Below are positions 9,720 to 22,111 of a stretch of DNA of 64,000 nt, piece after piece. The translations under genes and the position numbers were made by a program. The notes beneath the pieces are model-generated. The model was not told where the DNA came from, did not search any database, and saw nothing but the letters and a program-made list of their open reading frames with translations. The stretch is from Eucalyptus grandis (lineage: Eukaryota; Streptophyta; Magnoliopsida; Myrtales; Myrtaceae), in assembly GCF_016545825.1 (NCBI RefSeq), contig NC_052616.1, forward strand, positions 6,200,001-6,264,000, read 5' to 3'. Position 1 is the first letter of the stretch. The number at the start of each line of letters is the position of its first letter.

Positions 9720-11715
9720 CATGGCCGCCTCAATGATTTCCCACCACGTGGCAGTCATTGGCGCCGACTGCTGACCTCGTAGCTGCCCGTGAACTCCGCC
9801 TCGAGGGCCACACAAGGTCGTCGTCTTTGAGCATGAGTCCCGCGTCGGCGACACCTGGGTCTTCACATCCAGCACCGAGACTGACCCACTTGGGATTGAC
9901 CCGGCCCGGGCCGTGGTCCACTTGAGCCTCTATACGTCCCTGCGCACGAATCTACCCCGTGAGGTGATGGGGTTCAGCAACTACCTGTTCTTGCCGAGGG
10001 TGGACGGGTCGGGCGACCTGAGTAGGTCTCCGAGTCACGAGGAGGTGTTGGTGTACTTGGAGGATTTGGCGACAGAGTTTCGGCTTGAAGAAATGTTGAG
10101 GTTTGAGAAGGACATTATCGAGGTTAGGATAGTGGAGAAGGATGGAAAGTGGAAGGTGAGGTGGAGGATGAGAAATGGCAGCGGCAACGGCGAATGCGGA
10201 GGCGGCGGCAAAGAAGAGGAGGCTTTTGATGCGGTGGTTGTTTGTAATGGGCATTACACAGAGCCCCGAATCGCCGAAATCCCCGGTAGTGTTCGATTTA
10301 ATACTCAATCTGTCATATAATGTTAATGTCGATTGGCACATTTCAAGATTTGGCCACTTCTGCGTAGGCATCGATCTGTGGCCGGGGAAGCAAATGTACA
10401 GCCACAACTATCGTACGCCCGAGCCATTTCAGGATCTAGAATGGTTCAGGTGTCTACTTCCCCCAGTCTTGCAGTGTAGCTTGTCGTGTGTTTGCTGTCT
10501 TAGAAAGCAAGATGGTTTTTTTTTCCTGATCAAGATAGTCAAATTGCATGCTAAGCAGAGTTATTTTTTTTGGCTTCTTAATAGGCTGCTGTTTTGATAG
10601 GGAGTGCTGCAAGTGCTGCGGACATCTCTCGGGACATTGCCAAGGTTGCCAAAGAAGTTCATGTGGCATCTAGATTATACGAAGTCGAAACTCTTGGAAT
10701 TCAACACGGCTACTATATGTGGCTTCATCCCATGGTAATAAATCGGTCCTGTCTTTCAACACAATACCCTCGTGAAAGTCGTATTTTCTTCAATACATTG
10801 ATGAAAGTGAACGAAGTGTAGATCAAAAAGGCCAATGAAGATGGTGAAGTCACTTTCCTCGATGAGAGTTCTGTATGCACCGATGTCATTCTACATTATC
10901 CTAGGTATCGTCTCATTGATCCCGCTTAAGTTTCGGACACAAAGGCAAAGTAAAACCGATGCTATTAAATATGATGGAAAACAAAGCGATTTATGCTGGA
11001 TCTATTTTTTTGTCTTAGGTACAAGTATCTTTTCCTTTTTCATGTCAGACTATTATACAAGCACGTATTCCCTCCACATTTGGCGCCTTGGCTATCATTT
11101 GTAAGATTGCCATGGAAGGTTTATACCAAGCACCGATCATCCTCGATTCTTGTAATTGATTTTCTCAACTCTTTTTCTTAATCTTTGTAAATTATTCTCT
11201 TGGCATTAATTTCTATGTCATTCCATTTCCCCTGTTTGAGTATCAAAGCAGGTGGATAGCCGGTGCTCTGTCCGGTAGAATCGCTCTTCCATCAGAGGAA
11301 GAGATCATGGAAGATGAGAAAGATCTATACTCCAAACTCTAAGCTTTGGGCATACCAAAGCGATATTCTCATTGCTTAGCCAATTCTCAGGTAAGCGTTG
11401 CAGACATACATTGGAGAATCTTTGAACAGTTGGGATGGCTGTTAGAGAATCATGTTCAAACCTTGATAAGTTCATTCCATTTTGACTAAGTTTGCACCTT
11501 CTTCTCCCTCTTCTGCTACGGTTTGAGTACAAGAATTGGCTCGCGGTATAAATCGGATCTCAACCGTCTGAAGAACAAAGAAAGAAAATGTACTTGGAGA
11601 GTTCAAGGAAGAGGCACGCCCAAGCCGAGGTGTACCATGATGAGGGGGGAGACGAGACACGGATTTCACAAGTGCGCGAGGACTCCGCCAAATACCCTTC
11701 ACATCGATGATATTG
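9720..11715 (+). pseudogene. FMO-3: FMO GS-OX-like pseudogene with lesions in most exons
   Basis: All seven exons can be traced: about 9720-10285, 10368-10438, 10585-10734, 10822-10904, 11019-11118, 11222-11393 and 11525-11715. Exon 1 has the deletion that destroys the FAD-binding GAGAAG loop, with an in-frame TGA shared with FMO-2. The exon 2 donor is GA, not GT. Exon 5 lacks about 40 nt that encode ETNGIVSVDDNR in intact copies. Exon 6 has a stop in the stretch matching KLEALG, and exon 7 has TAA at the LAV position. Exon 2 still shows WPGKQMYSHNYR. The later part of exon 1 (9913-10285) stays open. No functional protein is expected. Confidence 0.88.
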
Positions 11716-14010
11716 TAGTTGTTTTTCCTAATAAATAAGGGTGCTTAATATAGACTTTCCATCATGGATCTCAACATTCATTTGTTCCTTAAAGAGAATA
11801 TTGTATTGGCGATGACAGCAAAAACCAACCAAAAAACAAAGCAATATCTTTTGAGAACTCTTGCCCAATCAGTTGATGTGGTTAGTTTTAATGACATTGA
11901 GATGATTTTGATGAAATTTTTCAGAGATATTAAAAGTCCTTTAATCTTCAACAGGTAGCAAAATTAAGAAAAATCGAAAAAAGAAAACGAAATAAGGTAA
12001 ACGAAGAATCACGGTTGCAAGTCATTACAGCTCCTCATGGGTGGCGATGCACCAGCCGGGAATCAAACCTGGGTTTGTAGCGTAGTAGGGTACTATTCTA
12101 CCGCTAGATCACTAGTGCTTGTTGGTAAAGCTGCTTGATCCATTTAACAATACTTCCTGAAATTTCCATTCTTGCATTGTTTATGTTGCCATGTTGCTAA
12201 TGCGGTACGAAGCGCTGGTTCCCGAAAAACATGTAAACTATAAATCACGAATGCCCCATCTCTACCATTATTTATGGAAAATTTCTTTTAAAAAAATTGT
12301 TAAATTTGTCCACCTTAGCATTGGTGTTCCTATGTCCATATATAGAGTTTTCGATCCAAATGCCGATGTCTAGGCATATTTTGGAAAATGATTTCCAATT
12401 TCCAGATTATAGGTTTTGGTAGGAAAACATTTTCTATTGATTAGGAAAATATTTGTCATTGACTTATTTTCCTTAAAGAACCAAACACTAGAAAATGAAT
12501 AAAATACTTTCCTGAAAAATTATTTTTCACGAAACAAACATAGCCTTAATCTTTTTTTTTTCCCAATTCACACTTTTTTTTTGGTTGGTTCCAATTCACA
12601 CTTGAACAAGTATAAGTTCTATCATCTTCTCTTTGTCTCTTTCGAGTAGAAATTTAGCCTCTGTTTGTTTTGTAAAAAATATTTTTCGCTAAAATAATTT
12701 CATCATATTTTTTGGCATTTAGATCGCTTGAGAAAATGAGTTAACACAAAACTTATACTTAAATTTAGGGAAATAATTTTGTTTTTAATATAGTGAAAAT
12801 CATTTTTCAAACTATGACTAGAAATTTAGCGCTTGGACAAAAAAGTTATGCTTGGGCTTGGAAACACAAACACTGCTTCCCAAGCTTTTAACAGCAAACT
12901 CAGGTCCAGAGGCCGAGGTTAGGTCTATCGTGGTCCATTGAGGCCAAGCTCGAGTCCAAAAATGCCGAGCCTGAAACCCCAGTGCTTGAGCTTGAGTCTA
13001 TAGAGGTTGGGTTAGGGACAAAAATATTTTTAAAAAAATTCAAAAAAAATAAAAAATAGTAAAATTTGCCCGTGCCAGCACTACCGTGCCACATAAGACA
13101 CCTGTAGTCCATGTCAACGATTTCTTATAAAAAATAGTCGAATGAACTACATTAGCAAATCATCAAAATGATTAAGTTTTAATTAGTACAATTGAAAGAC
13201 TTAAGATTGAATTGATACAAGCATAATAGGTTTAGGAATTTTTTTTTATACTTTTCCACGCCAATGTTGTATTAAGAGGATGAAAAATGGAAACATCAGC
13301 ATTTTCTAAAAGGTAAAAGCAATCAAAAGTCCTATACCATGCCAATTATGACTCATTTACCCTAATTTTTTTTTTCTATTACACAAAAAATCACAAGAAG
13401 TTTTGTTAGTAAAGACTATTGAAAATCCACCTCCATTGATATTGGAAAACGATATGGCACTTACGTGGTTAACTGAAAAAAAAAAAAAATCTGACGAAAG
13501 TAGAGGACAGACATGTCGCATACATATAAGTTTGGAATTTTTTATATTACAAGAAAAATTTATGATAAATGCGTCACATTGGACACAATTTGAAATTTCT
13601 TATGTCATAAAAAAAATTCAAACTAAATGTATCATAGTGAATATAACTCGAGATTTTTCATAACTTTTTCCCTGTTATAAAAGCAACAAGCCTAAGATTC
13701 GAAAAAACACAACGCTTCTTCTTGCCGGGGAATTCAAGGTCGGTCTTTGCTCACAAACAGCCTTAGTTTCTCAGGACATCATCGCGATTCGCGACCCCGT
13801 TCATTCATCTCACTGCCAAACTAACAAAAATGGAAAACGAAATGCAATTAGTGGTGCGCCCGAAGAGATTGCCTAGCCGCCTATTAAGACTCTCTCGCTA
13901 CCGACCATAAATTTAGACTCGTCGCCATTCGTTCGTCATTATTTCGCGCACAAGAAAGTTTCGCCTCGGTAATTCCCTTCGCTCGCCGAGATCCCCCCGC
14001 CGCCGCCTCA
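11716..14010. other. Spacer between FMO-3 and FMO-4
   Basis: It holds the tRNA-Gly pseudogene, then an AT-rich element at about 12380-12545 with GGAAAATGATTTCC near one end and TTTTTCACGAAACAAACA at the other, resembling a small MITE. The half-repeat at about 13060-13255 is the right part of the TIR family complete at 16759-17577. From about 13660 the sequence matches the region upstream of FMO-6 and is probably the FMO-4 promoter and 5' UTR. I could not place a convincing TATA box. Confidence 0.5.
12048..12118 (-). pseudogene. tRNA-Gly copy 3, degenerate
   Basis: This 71-nt minus-strand segment still aligns end to end with the tRNA-Gly copies. The anticodon loop has become CTACTAC, the B box reads GGTTTGATT, and the D and acceptor arms carry further changes, including AGTGC instead of GGTGC. 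It lies about 330 nt past FMO-3 exon 7, the same relative place as the other copies. Confidence 0.8.
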
Positions 14011-15975
14011 ATGGTTTCCCAACACGTAGCGGTCATCGGCGCCGGAGCTGCCGGCCTTGTAGCTGCCCGCGAGCTCCACCGCGAGGGCCACAGGGTCGTT
14101 GTCTTCGAGAGGGGGTCCCGCGTGGGCGGCACCTGGGTCTACACGCCTGTCACCGAGCCGGACCCGCTCGGGATAGACCCGTCCCGGCCCGTGGTCCACT
14201 CGAGCCTCTACAAGTCCCTGCGCACCAACCTGCCCCGCGAGGTGATGGGGTTCGGGGACTACCCGTTCCTGCCGAGGGAAGATGGGTCGGGCGACCCGAG
14301 GAGGTATCCGGGTCACGAGGAGGTGCTGGCGTACCTGGAGGATTTCACGAGGGAGTTTGGGCTTGAAGAAGTGGTGAAGTTCGAGAAGGAGATTGCGGGG
14401 GTTAGGAAGGCGGAGGAGGAGGAGGGTGGAAAGTGGAAGGTGGCGTGGACGATGAGGAATGACGGCGGAGGCGGCGGCGGCAGAGAAGAGGAGGTTTTCG
14501 ATGCGGTGGTTGTTTGTAACGGGCATTACACGGAGCCCCGAATCGCGGAAATCCCTGGTAATGTTTGATTCAATACTCTATCTGTCATATCATGTTTATG
14601 TCGATTGGCACATGCCATGATCTTGGCCACTTCTGCGTAGGCATTGATCTGTGGCCGGGGAAGCAAATGCACAGCCACAACTATCGAACACCCGAGCCAT
14701 TTCGGGATCTCGTACGTTTTAGGTGTCTTCTTTTCCTAGTCTTACGGTCGCTTTTGTCCATTTTGCATTCTTGTAAACGGGTTTATTTTTTTGGCGTCTC
14801 CATAGGTTGTTGTTTTGATAGGGAGTGCTGCGAGTGCCGTGGACGTCTCTCGGGACATTGCCAAGGTCGCCAGGGAAGTTCATGTGGCATCTAGGTCATA
14901 TGAATACGACACTCTTGGAATGCAATCCGGCCACGATAATATATGGCTTCATCCCATGGTAATAGATGTCTCCTCTATCTTTCATCACAATATTCTCGTG
15001 AAACTCGATCCTTCGAATAGTCTGTTCAATGCGTTGATGAAGCGGAACTAAGTGCAGATCGAAAAGGCCCATGAAGATGGTAAAGTCACTTTCCTTGACG
15101 GGAGTTATGTAGGAGCCGATATCATTCTACATTGCACTGGGTATTTTTTCACCGATCCTGCTTAAGTTTTGATGCAAGGGCAAACTGATGCTATTAGATA
15201 TGATGGAAAACAAAATGATTCGTGCTGGTTTCATTTCTTGTTTTAGGTACAAATATCATTTCCCTTTTCTTGAAACCAATGGAATTGTATCCGTAGATGA
15301 CAATCGTGTCGGACCATTATACAAGCATGTATTCCCACCACATCTGGCGCCTTGGCTATCATTTGTAGGATTGCCATGGAAGGTTTATACCGAGCATTGA
15401 TCATCCTCGATTCCTGTATTTGATTTCTTTAGACTCTTTTTATTAATATTTGTTATTTATTTATTCTCTTGACGTGAACCAGGCTGTACCATTTCCCCAG
15501 TTTGAACATCAAAGCAAGTGGATTGCTGGTGTTTTGTCTGGTAGAATCTCTCTTCCATCAGAGGAGGAGATGATGGAAGATGTAAAAGATTTGTACTCTG
15601 AACTCAAAGCTTTGGGCATACCAAAGCGATATACTCATAACTTAGCCAACTCTCAGGTAAGCATTGATGAAATACATTGTGAAATTTTTAACTTTCAACA
15701 GCTGAGACGATTGTGAAAGAACTACGTTTGGACATTGACGAGTTCATTCCATTTTGACTAAATTGCACCCGCCTCTTCTTCTACAGTTTGAGTACAACGA
15801 TTGGCTCGCGGTACAGAGCGGATCTCAACCGTCCGAGGAATGGAGGAAGGAAATGTTCTTAGAAAGTACAAGGAAGATGCAAGCCCGACCCGAGGTGTAC
15901 CGTGACGAGGAGATTGACGAGACATTGATTTCACAAGCGCATGAAGACTTTGCCAAATTCCCTTCGCATCGATGA
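14011..15975 (+). CDS. FMO-4: FMO GS-OX-like flavin monooxygenase, intact
   Basis: Seven exons with GT-AG introns: 14011-14557, 14641-14711, 14806-14958, 15058-15140, 15247-15382, 15483-15656 and 15787-15975, giving 450 residues, the usual size for the family. The FAD-binding loop GAGAAG is at residues 10-15, the FMO signature WPGKQMHSHNY at about 187-197 (Trp where many FMOs have Phe), and the NADPH-binding loop GSAASA at about 212-217. Class B flavin monooxygenases use FAD, NADPH and oxygen to oxygenate soft nucleophiles such as thioether sulfur. Relatives in Brassicaceae S-oxygenate methylthioalkyl glucosinolates, but that substrate should not be assumed here. The only upstream start in frame is this ATG. 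A Gly-rich insert precedes EEEVFDAVVVCNGHY. Splice sites were read by eye. Confidence 0.9.
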
Positions 15976-16209
15976 TCTTGAAGTTATTTTTCCTAATAAT
16001 TAAGGGAGCCTAAAGTAGACCATTCATCATGGATCTCAACATTCTTCTGTTCCTAAGAGAATATTGGATTGGCGATGACAACAAAAGCCAACAAAAAAAC
16101 ATATTCTGAGAACTTTTGCGCAATTAATTGATGTGGTTAGTTTATTGACATCTAGATGGTTTTAGTTATTTTTATCAAGGGTGTTAATAGTCCTTTGACC
16201 TTCAAAAGG

Positions 16210-16420
16210 CAGTAACTCCGTTTGTTTGTAGAAAATGATTAATTTAGAAAATATATTCCAAAATTAAATCACTTATATCGCTTACAAAAATAAATGACTT
16301 TAATTATCCACGAAAATATTTAAATATAATTATTGTTAATAATAAAAAATTATACCGACTAATTATTTTAAGAGATACGAGTGATAGTATATATTTTTTG
16401 TGAAATAAATAAAGCCTAAA
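16210..16420. repeat. Small AT-rich MITE-like element downstream of FMO-4
   Basis: A stretch of about 200 bp has imperfect inverted ends: CTCCGTTTGTTTGTAGAAAAT on the left and TTTTTTGTGAAATAAATAAAG on the right. It includes a TAATTATTGTTAATAATAAAA-like middle. A matching copy follows FMO-5 at about 33015-33230, and looser relatives lie near 39900-40050, 48600-48720 and 50000-50200. No coding capacity. Confidence 0.5.
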
Positions 16421-16758
16421 AAGAGAAACTATAATCAGATATTTAATAGTAGATTATGACCAATTCTGAAAAATCGTATCTTTTATATTTTACCAAGATG
16501 AAAAGTCTAATCAAAGAGCTAGCGTTGCATGAAATTACAGTGGGGTGAGACCGGTGGTGAAGGCAACCGCGATTCTCTCTTCCTATTATCTTTCTACTTG
16601 ATCCAATTGATTGATTGAATATATGTAGATTGAAGTTGAACCATCCTAAACGTTGATGTTTTTTGTTCACACATTGTTCATTTGATTGACATATATAGAA
16701 ATGCTATTGCATGTGTACCGTTACCTTGCTAGCCGCGATTGGGTCATTGAGCTTATGC

Positions 16759-17577
16759 GGGAAGAGTATTAAAAAGAAAAAATCATAAACCTATTTCACT
16801 TGTACCAATTCAATCGTAAATATTTCAATCGTATCAATTTAATTTTAAACATTTTCACGGTTTATCAATGTAGTCCATCCGATCAAAATTGGCTAGAAAT
16901 CACTGATATGGACATTAATGTCCTATGTGAACAACCGGTATTAAAGTTGATACTTTTTTTTTTGTTTTTTACAATTTTTTGTTATTTTTTTGTTATTTTT
17001 TACTTTCCTTTCTTTATTTTCCCAAACTGTGGGCTGGCGAGGTCACCTACTAACCATCTCGGCCATAGGGGAGATTTGGATGCCCTCACACACCCCCCCC
17101 ACAGGTGAGGATCTCCGTGCCCTCGCCTAAATCTAGGAGAAGGCCCCTTGCCTAATGGCTGGTAATGCAACCGTTGCCTAATTTTGGGCTAGGGCTACAA
17201 TGCCCTCTCTTGTGCCGGGCAACGAGTCAAGGCCCGCGCCCAAATGAGGTGAGGGTGGTTAGCCCTTGCACGTCCAAGAGTTGTAATTTAAAAATATAAA
17301 GAAAGAGGGAAAAAAAAAAAGAGAAGAGAAAAATAAGAAATGATAAAAATAAGAAATAAAAAAATTTAGAAAAAAATTTAAAAAATTGTAAATTGTGTTA
17401 AGCGCTTGTATCATACGAAATGGCTAATGTCCACGTCAACGACTTTCAGTCAAAATTGTTCAAATGGAATATATTGGCAAAATTGTCAAAACATTTAGGT
17501 TTCAATTGGTATAATTGAAAGATTTATGACTAAATTGGTATAAGTGTAATAGGTTTAAACTTTTTTGATACTTTTCC
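16759..17577. mobile_element. TIR element with GGGAAGAGTAT ends and GC-rich core, copy A
   Basis: The left end GGGAAGAGTATTAAAAAG, followed by ATAAACCTATTTCACTTGTA, pairs with the right-end reverse complement GGAAAAGTATCAAAAAAG and then AAACCTATTACACTTATA. The inverted arms extend for well over 150 nt each. A T/pyrimidine-rich arm (about 16953-17020) and a polypurine arm (about 17283-17345) border a GC-rich core. It has no transposase. A second full copy lies at 33560-34395 at the same distance from FMO-5, so the insertion predates that duplication. Target duplication not resolved. Confidence 0.65.
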
Positions 17578-18047
17578 ATGTTAATATGATATTAAGAGGA
17601 AGAAAATGGAAATAGAAGGGAAAATCCACCAAGAACCCCAAATTATGCTAATTGTGATACATTCATCCTAAAATCTTTTCTATAACATCAAAAGTCCCAA
17701 ACACGTAATTGCGTAACATATTTACCCATTGAATAGACCTAGGCTTAGAACTAGGGAGAATGGAGTCAATTTTCTACAGGTATGCCTTCCCACAGCAGGT
17801 GAACCTTTCCTGTTCAAGTCCTTCAAGGACAGCCTTTTAGTAGAAAACCACCATGACCTTTAGTTCAGAGCCTAGAGACACCCAGATAGAACCAGAATGG
17901 TAACATTTCTAACTATCTGAGATGCATTTCTCAGAGGATTCTACTAAGTTAGAGAAGAAGAATGAGTTTAGAAAGCCATGAGAGAGTTTCGCAAAAAATA
18001 CTCACTTTACTTCAAGGAACTCTGCCCAACATAATACATCATCCTTG

Positions 18048-18058
18048 CCTTTTATAGG
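18048..18058 (-). promoter_or_regulatory. TATA-like box of the viral promoter region
   Basis: The minus strand reads CCTATAAAAGG, about 430 nt after the polyprotein end at 18491, inside the viral non-coding region (18490-17748). Caulimovirid pregenomic promoters sit in this place. Activity in the plant is unknown. Confidence 0.5.
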
Positions 18059-18490
18059 TAGTAAGAGGTCACAAACAAATAAGGACCAAGCTCACGGGTC
18101 TTGAAACAAATAAAGGCGCCGGAAACTTCCGGTAGGGAATTATTTGCATGGTATGAACAGTAATAGTAAACAGTGATTTCCCTAGCCTACTACTACTGTA
18201 AAAGTGAACAGTGACTTGTACGATCAGTAGTCTCGTCCGTTACGAGCATTGTAGTCATAATCTGAGTCGTCTAAACTATGCATTGCCAGAAGATGTTTTT
18301 CCTATTTCTGCTCAAGTCCTTCAAGTGCATCTAGTGAGAGGATTTGGTTCAGCGAGGATGCTTTCGCTTGATTCTAGGAGGAGGATGTAGTGTCGGCAGG
18401 AATGCTTGGCTAAGGTCAATTGGATGGTTGAGCATAGTAGGCTGTGTCCATGCCTAAGGATAAGGACAAAGGTCCTTGATCATAGAGATC

Positions 18491-19236
18491 TTATGAAAGA
18501 GGATCTCCCCATTGTGCGTAAGGGTCTTGAGAGGATTGTGTTGGGTGATCTGTGTCTGTCATTTCATGCTCCTGTGATGATGTAGCTTGTCTGAATTTCT
18601 CGAGTGCTTCTTTGGCTTCTGGTGCTAAGTTATAATGATCCCATGCAGTAACTACATTACAGTTCCATGCATCTTTAGGAATGGTTTTATTTTCATGGCA
18701 CAAAACTCTTTGGAGTTCTCGGTACCGGTGCTCACAGTAACCAACAAGTCTTGAATATGATTTATAAATCCGAGCTTCTGCACTGTATACTTGAGGTTTA
18801 TAGGATGTAGTACCTATAGCCTAAGGGGCATTAGTAATGTTGCCATTATTTGTGACAAAAGCCCATGGTCGTCAAAAGAATAAAATAGTATGGACCTCAG
18901 GATTTGGTTGTGTAGTTCTTAATTCCTTTTGTAAGAGATATTTTCAGTGAGTAGGAGGATAGAACCAATTAAGGAAATCTAAGAGATTTCTATCACTCTC
19001 ATTTTCAGTGTTTCCTCTACCGAGTCCAAATATCCTAGTGAGGTTGGCAATGAATTTTCTGGTTGGAATTTCAATAGCTATTAAGTACTTATTGTTTAAG
19101 TATCATAATAACCATTGAAGTTGGTCAAAAAAATCATCTTCCTTCCAGATGAGAGGATGTATGAAAGGATAGTCCGAATTTAATCCAAAAGGATAAAGAA
19201 TTGAACCTCCATTAAGCCTGAACAGTTCTGTGTGAC
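18491..19236 (-). pseudogene. Viral polyprotein C-terminal extension, distal part
   Basis: This viral frame ends at 18491, where the last 70 codons (18703-18491) are open. Upstream it is broken by scattered stops and shifts, but segments such as WAFVTNNGNITNAP and VLCHENKTIPKDAW can be read. I know of no enzymatic domain here and place it as the region after RNase H. A solo LTR at 19242-20149 separates it from the RNase H side. Confidence 0.6.
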
Positions 19237-19241
19237 ATTGC

Positions 19242-20149
19242 TAATATTGCTAGTATAAGTACCTAGAGGGGGGTGAATAGGTATATAAAAGATTTTTCTT
19301 CGATAATTGCACAATACTAGACAGTTGATGGATTTGAGACAAACGATAATCAAAGTAAGCGAGAGAAGAGAAAATTGAACACGCGGTTTATAGTGGTTCA
19401 ACTTATATCAAGCCTACGTCCACTCTTCTTCACTGACAGCCTATTGGCTGGATTCCACTATGAACAAAAGAGAAGTTATAGCACAGCTTTGCCTTGATTC
19501 CACAGTGTAGATGTTCTACCACACCTCCTCAAGATTTCTCACAAATATAAACTCTCTTTTGTATACAAGTATTCGCTCAGAGTAATTGTCTAAACAAAAA
19601 TGAGCTTCAGACTTTGGAATTCTTCTATCGCGCACACCTTGAACAACTAAGACCGTCTTCCTTATATACTCCTTTATGACATCATACCCGTTGGCACTTA
19701 CCAAAGGAATTCCTCCAATCTACCCGTTGGACGGAATCAATTAGAAAGATTGTTCGAGCTATTAAAGGAACGTGTCGATAGCCCATCAATCCTGTTCGCC
19801 CATACAATCAGGATCTCGGTTTCCATAAGTAGAACCTTTCAATAATATTTAGGCAATCACCGGATTTTCAATTATCGAGTCAATCTTCGATCAATCAAAG
19901 GATTCCGTTATGTCTTTTCCAGCCACGAGATCTTCTCCAGTTGATAAGGTTAAATCCTTAACGAAACATCCAGTTCTGGATAACCTTTCTTCAACGGATT
20001 AGAGACTGTCAATGAGGATAGACTTTGAGTCTTGAGTCTGGCTGTCCGGAGGTCTTCAGACTTTAAATAGCAGAGTCTGCAAGCCTTCAGACTAGACTGA
20101 TGGAAACGTTTTGTCAGCTTCAAAACACTTCAAGAAGATTTCTCCAACA
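19242..20149 (-). mobile_element. Solo LTR (copia-like) inside the viral sequence
   Basis: A 908-bp insert is flanked by the 5-bp duplication ATTGC (19237-19241 and 20150-20154). On the minus strand it opens TGTTGGAGAAATC, a normal LTR start, and near its other end has CACCCCCCTCTAGGTAC, a motif common near the end of plant copia LTRs. The final CA appears mutated to TA. There is no internal coding region, so it is a solo LTR left by recombination between two LTRs. The viral reading frame is in register on both sides, which supports the exact boundaries. Confidence 0.85.
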
Positions 20150-20154
20150 ATTGC

Positions 20155-20770
20155 CACATGAGATTTTCCAGATTTTCAATGAGGCTGTCATTATGAATTT
20201 GTTCCACAATCTCCTAAGGGTATCGCTAGCTTGGCCAATCTGTTATCCTCTCAATCTTGTACTTTTCATTATGATGCATAGTATGAAAAGCATGCCTCAT
20301 GATGTACATGTTGATTTCTGCTGGTGCTTTTGGTCTTGACAATAAATCAGCAAGCACATTCTTCTTCCCAGCAATGTGTTTGGTTTCAAAAGAGTATTTT
20401 GAAAACCATTCAGCTCATTGAAGCAGTTGAGAATTTGGAACCTGCTTCTATTTGAAGTTGGTCATTTGGGGGAAAGATGCCATATCCAATTCTACTAGGA
20501 AGTAATGGTCGATGAGATGGAATTCAAACTTTTTTATTCCATTTTTCACCGTCAAAATTTCTTTGAAAGTGGAATGATAATGCATTTCAGCTTGGGAAAA
20601 CTTTCCACTTTTATAGGCACGCAAATGTCTCTTACTATTGATTTCTTCAAACAAGATGGCGGCCCAGTAGTCATCACTGGCGTAAGTCTGGAGAATTATC
20701 TTCCCTATTGATGGAATTTGTAACGGGGGAAGAGTTTGCATAATCTCCTTGAGTTCAACAACTACTTTAG
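20155..20770 (-). pseudogene. Viral RNase H domain
   Basis: The minus-strand frame 20741-20448 shows the caulimovirid RNase H start with ASDDYWAAILFEE and continues through HYHSTFKEILTVKNGI. After a frame break the part near 20330-20420 reads HIAGKKNVLADLLSR, the conserved end of the domain. The first catalytic aspartate, just before ASDDYW, is replaced by tyrosine (codon at 20682-20684). Stops follow toward 20155. It is inactive. Confidence 0.75.
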
Positions 20771-20799
20771 TCTAAGATTTTCCCTAAGGTGTGAGATTC

Positions 20800-21650
20800 T
20801 TCTTTAGCATTGATTATAGTAGAATCAGCAACTTTGCAAGATTTGGAACAAAGTCTCTGAGATAATTAATTATCCCAAGAAATTGCTGAACTTGCTTTGT
20901 TGTGAAGTTTTCCTTGTGAAATTTTAATAATTCCTGAGCAATATGTGGCCCTGGATAGTATGTTCTCTTGTTAAGGTGCATACTAAGAAATTCAATTTAT
21001 GTCTAGGCAATGTTCATCTTTGTTTGAGAAAGCGTGATCCCATGCTTTTTCACGATCTTTGCAAATTGTTCAAGAAATTGACAATGTGACTCCTCATCAG
21101 GACTGTAGAACAGGATAACATCAATGTATACAACTACACTTGACGGGATTGATAGGAAAATTCGACACATGGCCTTTTAGAATAGAGATGGTGCCACCTT
21201 TAAACCAAAATGAACTTTACATTGAAAATGTTGATTTGGGATACATAATCTTGTCTTGGGTCTGTCTTTAGGATGGATGCCCAATTGCCAAAATCCGGCT
21301 TTAAGATCAAATCTAGAGTAGATTTGGGCCTTGGATAATCCAGCAAAGAGGGAATTTCTTGAGGGTAAAGGAAATTTGTCATCTTTGAGAAAAAGGTTAA
21401 GAGGCTGATATTAATTACCAATCTCATTTTTTCTCTATTTTGCTCAGTACGCTTATTGACGTAGAAAGCTTCACAAACCCATTGAGAATCGGAGATTTCA
21501 ATAAGGCCTTGTTGTAATAGTTCTGAGCATTCCTTTTGAGCTAAAACCAGACGTTCTTGGTTTATTCCCATGTGACTCACTTTGGTTGGATTGATATCTT
21601 CATTCTTTTTTAAATGAATGCGAATAAAGAACTCTGGATTTTCTCATAAA
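20800..21650 (-). pseudogene. Viral reverse transcriptase domain
   Basis: The minus-strand segment 21580-21200 gives the RT N-terminal part (ECSELLQQGLIEISDSQW, MRLVINI). The palm region follows near 21140-21000, where the YxDD box has its second aspartate replaced by valine (codon at 21117-21119). LEQFAKIVKKHGITLSQ follows. Several stops and shifts lie between these pieces. The loss of a metal-binding aspartate means no polymerase activity. Confidence 0.8.
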
Positions 21651-21829
21651 TGATGAGAACATTTCTGAGCGAATTCAGAATGAGATTCTGAGCAAGATTC
21701 TAGCAACTTTTACATGATTGGACCTAACAGACTCATTTGAATGGAAAAAAGTATTTGGATATTGACAAATTCGGAGAATTGGTCCTTATACTTAAAATAT
21801 TTTATAGGAATGATCCGAAGCTGAGAAAT

Positions 21830-22111
21830 CTAAGTCATGATGTCCCAACCAATAATCAAATCTTTATTGGGGTGACTAGATTCGAAGATTTTTGTGGTTA
21901 TAAAACACTGGGGAAAAAATTGGACAGTTATCGGAGTGGTTCTTACATTCGTAGAGAAAGTACCTCCTGAAGCAGAATTGAAATATCGAACACGGGAAGT
22001 CCAATATTCTTTAGGAAGAACTTTAGTATCTAAAAGTGAAGAACTTGTTCCGGTGTCTATGAGAGCAATGACGGTGATAGGCTTAGCAAACTTTGAGGTG
22101 AATATTTTCAC
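21830..22111 (-). pseudogene. Viral aspartic protease domain
   Basis: A 93-codon open segment carries ALIDTGTSSSLL, the retropepsin active-site motif, and ends with LIIGWDIMT, the usual second hydrophobic motif. It lies between the coat-protein zinc knuckle and the RT, the order of caulimovirid polyproteins. The domain is open by itself but both neighbours are broken. Confidence 0.8.

Larger units (their letters stand above)
5691..11450. repeat. Segmental tandem duplication unit 2
   Basis: Second copy of the block described at 1-5690. It contains the FMO-2 tail, an intact tRNA-Gly, the retro-insert copy, the Harbinger-like MITE with a Mutator-like MITE inside it, and FMO-3 exons. FMO-3 still has traces of all seven exons where FMO-2 has a LINE fragment, so the LINE event came after the duplication or was confined to unit 1. 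Confidence 0.8.
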
